In this document: piece after piece, positions 5,200 to 9,636 of the stretch
Layout: each line of letters begins with the position of its first letter
Numbering within the stretch: position 1 is the first letter of the stretch
Assembly (NCBI GenBank): GCA_024223125.1
Contig: JAAEOP010000880.1
Location: forward strand, 1 to 9,636
Direction of reading: 5' to 3'
Length of the DNA stretch: 9,636 nucleotides
Source: Chloroflexota bacterium
Lineage (GTDB): Bacteria > Chloroflexota > Anaerolineae > Promineifilales > Promineifilaceae
Made by a program: the position numbers and the translations under genes
Notes under the pieces: generated by a model
Told to the model about the DNA's origin: nothing
Database searches by the model: none
Seen by the model: only the letters and a program-made list of their open reading frames with translations

Positions 5200-6975
5200 A
5201 TGAACAAAGTTGCCGTTTACGGCCGTTTGTTGGCTTATTTACAGCCGTATTCCTCCCGTGTCATTGTCGGTTACACAGCCATGTTGCTGGCTACCCTGTT
5301 CAATCTGCTTGTGCCCCAGGTCATCAAAAAAGCCATTGATGATGGGTTGGCGGCCGGTAATGCCAAAGCCTTATTTGTGGCCGGCGGCATCATTCTGGGT
5401 ATCGCTTTTCTGCGAGCTATTGCCGCTTTTTTCCAACAATATTATGGAGAATGGTTAACCTACCGCGTCGCTTATGATCTGCGTACCCAATTTTATGCGG
5501 CCGTGCAGCACCTCCCTTTCTCCTTTCATGATCGCGCTCACACCGGTGACTTGATGAGCCGGGCCACCAGCGACATCACCGAAACAGAGCGCTTTGTGGG
5601 TATGGGGTTGATGGGCTTGATTTCCACCATTTTGCTGATGGTTGGTGTAATCGGATCTATGTTTTGGGAATCCCCTCCATTGGCCTTCATTGCTATGGGG
5701 CCGCTGCTGATTTTGATGGTCGCGGCCGTTCGTTTTGGCAATCGTGTCCGTCCCATGTTCAAAAGTATTCAAGAGCAGATGGGGGTATTGTCGGCGACAA
5801 TGCAAGAAAGCATGACTGGCATCACCGTTGTCAAAGCATTTGCCCGCGAGCCACATGAACTAGAAAAGTTCGATGTCTCTAATGACGAATGGTTTAATCG
5901 CCGCTTCAAACTGATTCGTACCTGGGCTAATAATTGGCCTTTTTTCACCTTTCTCGTCGCCGCCAGCATCTTTTTGCTGCTTTGGTTTGGTGGGCCGATG
6001 GCTTTGGAAGGCACAATTACAGTCGGCGCTTTGTTTGCTCTGATTTCGTATGTGCTGCTGTTAGGCGCGCCGGTGCAGCGGTTGGGATTTTTGGTGAATT
6101 TGGCCGCTACCGCCGGCGCCAGTTCCAGCCGAGTGTTTGAAATTATTGATACGCCCAAAGAGATTGTGGAGAAAGTGGATGCTTTTAACCTGACCCAGGC
6201 TGAGGGAGCGGTGACGTTTGAACAGGTAGATTTTGCTTATGCCAACGGCCGTCCCATTTTGCACGACATCACCTTCCCTGTTCAACCTGGGCAAACGATG
6301 GCTCTGATTGGGCCTACCGGTTCCGGTAAAACAACCATTACCAATCTAATTCCCCGGTTTTATGATGTGACCAACGGCCGTGTGCTGGTAGACGGCCGTG
6401 ATGTACGCGATTTGCAGTTAGATTCACTGCGACAGCATATTGGGGCCGTGTTACAAAATCCGTTTATCTACAGCCAGACCATTGCCCAGAATATCGCTTA
6501 CGGCCGTCCTCATGCCAGCCTGGATGAAATTGTGACGGCCGCTAAAGCAGCCCGCGCTCATGAATTCATTTCCGGTTTTAGCGAAGGGTACGAAACTCGT
6601 GTGGGCGAACGGGGTGTCACTCTCAGCGGCGGACAGCGGCAGCGCATTGCCATCGCCCGCGCCCTGCTCACCGACCCCCGCATCCTCATTCTGGATGATT
6701 CCACTAGCAGCGTAGACACGGAAACAGAACACCTCATCCAACAAGCGCTGGCCGAGTTGATGGTGGGGCGCACCACCTTTGTCATTGCCCAACGCCTGCT
6801 GACGCTGAAAAACGCCGACTGTATTTTGGTGCTGGACAAAGGTCGCATTGTAGAACGTGGAACGCACGATGAACTGCTAACGCACAATGGCCTTTACAAG
6901 CAAATATACGATTTGCAGTTGAAGGATCAAGAAACGTTTACAGCTTTGCAAGTCCAAATGGAGGTTGAAGATTAG
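5200..6975 (+). CDS. ABC exporter half-transporter, degenerate-site subunit
   Basis: The 591-residue type IV (ABCB-like) exporter half has an N-terminal six-helix membrane domain (about 15-310) and a nucleotide-binding domain (about 335-575). Motifs: aromatic A-loop in FAYANG, Walker A GPTGSGKTT (371-379), Q-loop AVLQNPF, X-loop TRVGERG, signature LSGGQ (475-479), Walker B ILILDDSTSSVD with Asp500 where the catalytic Glu is usual, and the switch region VIAQR with Gln531 in place of His. These two changes mark the non-hydrolysing subunit of heterodimeric exporters of the TM287/288, LmrCD and BmrCD type. The partner is the next gene. A strong AGAAAGGAGG precedes ATG 5200. Known relatives move drugs, lipids or peptides outward; the substrate here is unknown. 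Five octamers lie in this gene, all read as N/D/Y-Gly-Arg codons. Confidence 0.93.
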   Translation: MNKVAVYGRLLAYLQPYSSRVIVGYTAMLLATLFNLLVPQVIKKAIDDGLAAGNAKALFVAGGIILGIAFLRAIAAFFQQYYGEWLTYRVAYDLRTQFYAAVQHLPFSFHDRAHTGDLMSRATSDITETERFVGMGLMGLISTILLMVGVIGSMFWESPPLAFIAMGPLLILMVAAVRFGNRVRPMFKSIQEQMGVLSATMQESMTGITVVKAFAREPHELEKFDVSNDEWFNRRFKLIRTWANNWPFFTFLVAASIFLLLWFGGPMALEGTITVGALFALISYVLLLGAPVQRLGFLVNLAATAGASSSRVFEIIDTPKEIVEKVDAFNLTQAEGAVTFEQVDFAYANGRPILHDITFPVQPGQTMALIGPTGSGKTTITNLIPRFYDVTNGRVLVDGRDVRDLQLDSLRQHIGAVLQNPFIYSQTIAQNIAYGRPHASLDEIVTAAKAARAHEFISGFSEGYETRVGERGVTLSGGQRQRIAIARALLTDPRILILDDSTSSVDTETEHLIQQALAELMVGRTTFVIAQRLLTLKNADCILVLDKGRIVERGTHDELLTHNGLYKQIYDLQLKDQETFTALQVQMEVED

Positions 6976-7022
6976 AGATTGGAGATTGGAATCGAGCGTG
7001 TAATCTCCAATCTCCAATCTCT
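6974..7022. repeat. 17-bp GAGATTGG inverted repeat between the two exporter genes
   Basis: AGAGATTGGAGATTGGA (6974-6990) and TCCAATCTCCAATCTCT (7006-7022) are exact inverse complements around a 15-nt loop. The left arm begins inside the TAG stop of the first exporter gene. The right arm ends 10 bases before the most likely ATG of the second, so the intergenic space is essentially only the repeat. It would fold in the mRNA exactly where ribosomes should reload. Confidence 0.75.
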
Positions 7023-7032
7023 CAAAAAAATC

Positions 7033-8883
7033 ATGTCTATTAAAGTCGAACGAAAAGCGCGGGAAGAACGGATTAAACCATTGCTGCGGGAAGAGGATGA
7101 GTTGTTGGGAAAGGCGTATGACGGCCGTCTTGTCCGTCGCCTACTCGGATTTATGACCCCTTACCAACGTCAACTCATTCTGGCAATAATTCTCATGATT
7201 ACCAGTTCACTGTTGGCCGTCGCCCAGCCTTTCATTATCGGTAAAGCAATTGACGATGGTATTCGCGCTGGATTATTGACAGTCTTGCGTTATTGGACAC
7301 TCCTCTTCTTGCTGGTGGCGATAGGGGAATGGGTGACAAACCGCTCTCGCATAGCTATCATGGCTTATGTGGGCACACGGGTTGTAGCCGACTATCGTAG
7401 TACGTTGTTCCGCCATTTGCATACCTTGTCTTTGAACTTTCATAATAATTACAGCGTCGGCCGTTTAATGAGCCGTCTGATCAGTGATGTGGGGGTGCTG
7501 CAAGATTTCATTACCTGGTCCATTACTGGTTTGTTCCGCAGTCTGTTTACATTGACGGGAATTGTGATTGCCATGCTGCTCATTAACTGGCGGCTGGCAT
7601 TGTTCACTTTTGCCGTACTGCCACTCATGGCGATTTTGACCAATTATTGGCGGGTACGGGTGCGTTGGGCTTACCGGGCTACTCGACAGCGACTTTCGCT
7701 CATCAACGGCTACTTGAATGAATCCATTTCCGGTATTCGGGTAACAAAAAGTTTTGTGCGCGAACAGAAAAACGCGCAATATTTTGACGATTTGAACCAC
7801 TCTTTTTTGGATATGAATATTGAGGCCGCCCGGTTAACAGCCCTATTCTTCCCCGGCGTAGATTTCATGGGCGCCTTCGCCACGGCGTTGGTAGTGGCGG
7901 TGGGCGGCTACCTCGTTTTGGGGGATGCGCTGACGACCGGAGAATTGGTAGCCTTCATCTTATACATCAACCGCTTCTTTAACCCCATCCGTGAAATGGC
8001 GCAGCGGTACAACACCTTCCAGGCCACAATGGCGGCCAGCGAACGGGTCTTTAATCTGCTAGACCGGCAGCCAGATTTGCAGGACACGGCCGCAGCAATA
8101 GAACTACCTCTCATTGAAGGGCGAGTAGATTTTGAAAACGTGGTTTTTAGTTATAATCAGGATGAAATTGTGCTGAAACATGTTTCGCTGCACGCGGAAC
8201 CGGGGGAACGTATTGCCCTGGTCGGGGAAACTGGCGCCGGCAAAAGCACCATCATCCGGCTGCTGTCTCGCTTTTTTGATGTGACCGGCGGCTCGTTGAA
8301 GATTGATGGCTACGATGTGCGCCAGGTGACAAAAGCCAGTTTGCGGGCACAGTTGGGTATTGTACTGCAAGACACCTTTCTGTTTGCGGGCACGGTGGGG
8401 GAGAATATTCGTTACGGCCGTTTGGAAGCCACCGAAGATGAAATGATAGCGGCCGCGAAAGCGGTAGGCGCCCACGAATTCATCACAAAAATGCCGGACG
8501 GCTACGAGATGGAAGTGGGTGAAAACGGCGTCAATCTAAGCGTCGGGCAGCGGCAGATTGTCTCCTTCGCCCGCGCGCTGTTAGCCGACCCGCGTATCCT
8601 CATTTTGGACGAGGCCACCAGCAGCGTAGATACGACCACGGAAAAGCAGATTGAAAAGGCGCTGGACAGGTTAATGCACGGCCGTACCACGTTTGTCATT
8701 GCCCACCGGCTGAGTACGATTGTGAATGCAAATCAGATTGTGGTCTTGGCTGACGGCCGTGTGGTAGAACAAGGTACACATCAAGAACTATTGGCCCGCA
8801 AAGGCCGCTATTACAATTTGTATACCATGCAATGGGCGGCTCAAGAGAGTAACCCGTCCGAAACAACATTTAGTAACAATTAA
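7033..8883 (+). CDS. ABC exporter half-transporter, canonical-site subunit
   Basis: This 616-residue partner of the preceding subunit has a longer charged N-terminus (MSIKVERKAREERIKPLLRE), a six-helix membrane domain (about 38-340) and a nucleotide-binding domain with Walker A GETGAGKST (398-406), Q-loop IVLQDTF, X-loop MEVGENG, Walker B ILILDEATSSVD with catalytic Glu527, and VIAHR with His558. Its signature is LSVGQ (502-506) instead of LSGGQ. In a head-to-tail dimer, that weak signature faces the Asp500/Gln531 site of the partner, so only this protein's own Walker site should hydrolyse ATP efficiently. An in-frame TTG at 6979 would add 18 residues encoded by the GAGATTGG hairpin; I prefer ATG 7033. 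Neither start has a clear Shine-Dalgarno, suggesting coupling to the upstream gene. The transported substrate is unknown. Confidence 0.92.
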   Translation: MSIKVERKAREERIKPLLREEDELLGKAYDGRLVRRLLGFMTPYQRQLILAIILMITSSLLAVAQPFIIGKAIDDGIRAGLLTVLRYWTLLFLLVAIGEWVTNRSRIAIMAYVGTRVVADYRSTLFRHLHTLSLNFHNNYSVGRLMSRLISDVGVLQDFITWSITGLFRSLFTLTGIVIAMLLINWRLALFTFAVLPLMAILTNYWRVRVRWAYRATRQRLSLINGYLNESISGIRVTKSFVREQKNAQYFDDLNHSFLDMNIEAARLTALFFPGVDFMGAFATALVVAVGGYLVLGDALTTGELVAFILYINRFFNPIREMAQRYNTFQATMAASERVFNLLDRQPDLQDTAAAIELPLIEGRVDFENVVFSYNQDEIVLKHVSLHAEPGERIALVGETGAGKSTIIRLLSRFFDVTGGSLKIDGYDVRQVTKASLRAQLGIVLQDTFLFAGTVGENIRYGRLEATEDEMIAAAKAVGAHEFITKMPDGYEMEVGENGVNLSVGQRQIVSFARALLADPRILILDEATSSVDTTTEKQIEKALDRLMHGRTTFVIAHRLSTIVNANQIVVLADGRVVEQGTHQELLARKGRYYNLYTMQWAAQESNPSETTFSNN

Positions 8884-8922
8884 GAGATTGGAGATTGGGA
8901 GATTGGAGATTGCCCAATCTCT
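8883..8922. repeat. GAGATTGG repeat abutting the exporter stop codon
   Basis: Repeats gagattggagattgggaga (8884-8903) and gattggagatt follow the TAA without a gap. The closing CCAATCTCT (8914-8922) pairs with AGAGATTGG (8883-8891) over 9 bp. It could serve as a 3'-end structure, but has no T-run. Confidence 0.7.
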
Positions 8923-8944
8923 AGGATTGTCCCGGTCAGATGGT

Positions 8945-8973
8945 TTGACAGGGGTACGGCCGTTTGCTAGAAT
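8945..8973 (+). promoter_or_regulatory. Sigma70-type promoter of tRNA-Glu
   Basis: A consensus -35 TTGACA (8945-8950) and a -10 TAGAAT (8968-8973) are separated by exactly 17 bp, with TGC immediately before the -10 (extended -10 form). Transcription would start near 8980, about 19 bases before the mature tRNA. The spacer contains a full ACGGCCGT (8956-8963). Confidence 0.85.
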
Positions 8974-8998
8974 CCGTCACAGTCCAACGGTCACAGAA

Positions 8999-9071
8999 GC
9001 CCCGTTCGTCTAGCGGCCCAGGACGTAGCCCTCTCAAGGCTAAAACACGGGTTCGAGTCCCGTACGGGGCA
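8999..9071 (+). tRNA. tRNA-Glu (anticodon CTC)
   Basis: It folds as a full cloverleaf: acceptor GCCCCGT (8999-9005) with ACGGGGC (9064-9070), D-stem GTC/GAC, anticodon stem TAGCC/GGCTA with loop CTCTCAA (anticodon CTC at 9033-9035), T-stem ACGGG/CCCGT with loop TTCGAGT, and discriminator A9071. The CTC anticodon reads GAG (Glu). CCA is not encoded (ACA follows), so it must be added enzymatically. It is a single-gene unit with its own promoter and terminator. Confidence 0.95.
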
Positions 9072-9073
9072 CA

Positions 9074-9107
9074 AAACGGCCGTCAGCGATAAGCAAGACG
9101 GCCGTTT
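9074..9107 (+). terminator. Hairpin terminator of the tRNA-Glu unit
   Basis: AAACGGCCGTC (9074-9084) and GACGGCCGTTT (9097-9107) form a perfect 11-bp stem with a 12-nt loop, starting 3 bases after the tRNA. The T-run is short (TTT then CCC), so termination may be moderate. Each arm is built around one ACGGCCGT octamer, itself palindromic, which allows each arm to fold alone as well. Confidence 0.75.
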
Positions 9108-9135
9108 CCCGTTCCAGTGGGAATAGTGCAAGGAA

Positions 9136-9297
9136 TCAATGTGAAAAACAACTGGTTACGTCATTTAATCCTTCAAATAGTTGGCTATGGTTATCGTTTG
9201 GGTCATCGTACAGTTCCAGCAACGTACGCAAGCGATATTCAATCTGGGCATTGTTTGCGCCGAGATGCTGCCCCACGCGCTTTTCCCCAAACGTTTT
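9136..9297 (-). pseudogene. Unrecognised short open frame, probable gene remnant
   Basis: On the minus strand the frame from 9297 (after TAA 9300-9298) to TGA 9138-9136 reads KTFGEKRVGQHLGANNAQ then IEYRLRTLLELYDDPNDNHS and QLFEGLNDVTSCFSH. It is protein-like, with amphipathic leucines and an acidic linker. A GTG at 9276 is the only plausible start, and no clear ribosome site supports it. It resembles no family I can name with confidence; a DNA-binding helical tail is conceivable. Surrounding frames are full of stops, so a decayed C-terminus is the likeliest reading. The larger plus-strand frame 9117-9527 has no family features and is discounted. Confidence 0.35.
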
Positions 9298-9299
9298 TT

Positions 9300-9506
9300 A
9301 GCAATCGAACATCCGGCATCACACAAAATATAACGGTCTGCCTTGAGGTCGCCTTCCGGCTTGTTCATGTCCACGAGTTAGGTTCAAATTCGCCGACCAA
9401 ATCTCACCTTTTTTGTAAATTACATGTTCTGTTCACGGCCGAGGGCGCGAAAGGATGTTTGAGGTTGCCAACACAAATGGTTTTTGGCATATCCACCAAT
9501 GATAGT
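9300..9506. other. Gene-free spacer
   Basis: No gene or RNA is recognised here. Minus-strand frames contain several stops. The only host-like feature is a CGGCCG (at about 9437) that is one base short of the octamer. The stretch may be decayed coding DNA connected with the remnant to its left. Confidence 0.4.
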
Positions 9507-9636
9507 TTACTGTTGACAAGTTGGTGAGACCCAGTTTGGATGAATAGTTTGCCATTCAGATACGGCCATTTCCATTTTATCTACTGCCGCCCCCCACGCT
9601 TCTTCTGGGTCTCTGCCGCCTAGTGTAATTTGTTGC
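9507..9636 (-). CDS. C-terminal end of a gene cut by the window edge
   Basis: Forty-two codons and a TAA (9509-9507) are open to the window edge: QQITLGGRDPEEAWGAAVDK, then MEMAVSEWQTIHPNW and VSPTCQQ. The pattern LxGxxDPEEAWxxAVDKM near a C-terminus resembles the last helix region of extracellular sugar-binding proteins of ABC importers, but too little is visible for a firm name. The last codons (caccaacttgtcaacag) contain CAACTTGTCAAC, the spacer-repeat motif seen at 4878-4889, so the final residues may be repeat-derived. A gene start is outside the window. Confidence 0.55.
   Translation of the reverse strand, partial: QQITLGGRDPEEAWGAAVDKMEMAVSEWQTIHPNWVSPTCQQ

Noticed and set aside
5455..6887. 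Several minus-strand frames of 74-138 codons inside the first exporter gene
   Set aside because: All lie opposite strongly conserved ABC motifs and are shadows.
6979..7032. TTG 6979 as the start of the second exporter subunit
   Set aside because: It would add 18 residues encoded by the hairpin repeat; ATG 7033 gives a normal basic N-terminus, although neither has a good ribosome site.
9117..9527. 136-codon plus-strand frame after the tRNA
   Set aside because: It has no ribosome site and no recognisable motif, and it overlaps a minus-strand gene end that looks genuinely coding at 9507-9636.

Overview
The window looks like a bacterial chromosome segment of roughly 50% GC with ordinary stops (TAA, TAG and TGA all end intact genes). 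Gene content fits a Chloroflexota-type bacterium, possibly Anaerolineae or a relative: a PduO-type cobalamin adenosyltransferase, a CcmD-like mini-protein, beta-sandwich lipoproteins, a fructosamine-kinase-family protein and intergenic spacers full of short hairpin-forming repeats. That assignment is an inference. The strongest genomic signature is the palindromic octamer ACGGCCGT, present 19 times where about 0.15 copies are expected. All 19 lie between 1492 and 9105, and none falls in the left 1.49 kb.

Layout. Positions 1-1250 are a graveyard of mobile elements on the minus strand. An IS200-type TnpA is fused in frame to an IS1634-type transposase fragment that carries a nonsense codon. Next come the IS200-like end hairpin, a terminator-like hairpin, a short IS3-family remnant with a nonsense codon, and a 78-bp MITE-like element flanked by AGAGTC direct repeats. 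Positions 1306-1630 (minus) hold two overlapping open frames that look like one small frameshifted gene. A 16-bp hairpin separates it from the plus-strand genes.

The plus-strand block 1776-8883 encodes the cob(I)alamin adenosyltransferase (1776-2339), a 50-residue CcmD-like membrane protein (2427-2579), two tandem paralogous lipoproteins (2572-3264 and 3278-3928), a fructosamine-3-kinase-family protein (3958-4809), a 390-bp repeat-rich spacer, and a two-gene heterodimeric ABC exporter (5200-6975 and 7033-8883). The CcmD-like gene and the two lipoproteins form a tight cluster with an overlap or short spacers. The two ABC genes form a second unit. Their sequences predict one canonical and one degenerate ATP site: all three degenerate features (Asp instead of the catalytic Glu, Gln instead of the switch His, LSVGQ instead of LSGGQ) fall into the same composite site.

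The right end has a compact tRNA-Glu(CTC) unit with an excellent promoter (TTGACA-17-TAGAAT) and a hairpin terminator. The host octamer occurs in the promoter spacer and in both terminator arms. Beyond it are a decayed or unidentified stretch and the C-terminal 42 codons of a minus-strand gene that runs off the window, possibly an ABC solute-binding protein.

A recurring theme is that short repeats (GAGATTGG family, CAAGT/CCACCTTG family) begin at or within a few bases of stop codons. In two cases the repeat also displaces the ribosome binding site of the next gene. I see no convincing new defence or biosynthetic system. The most noteworthy signals are the octamer, the stop-codon-abutting repeats, the chimeric transposase and the MITE.
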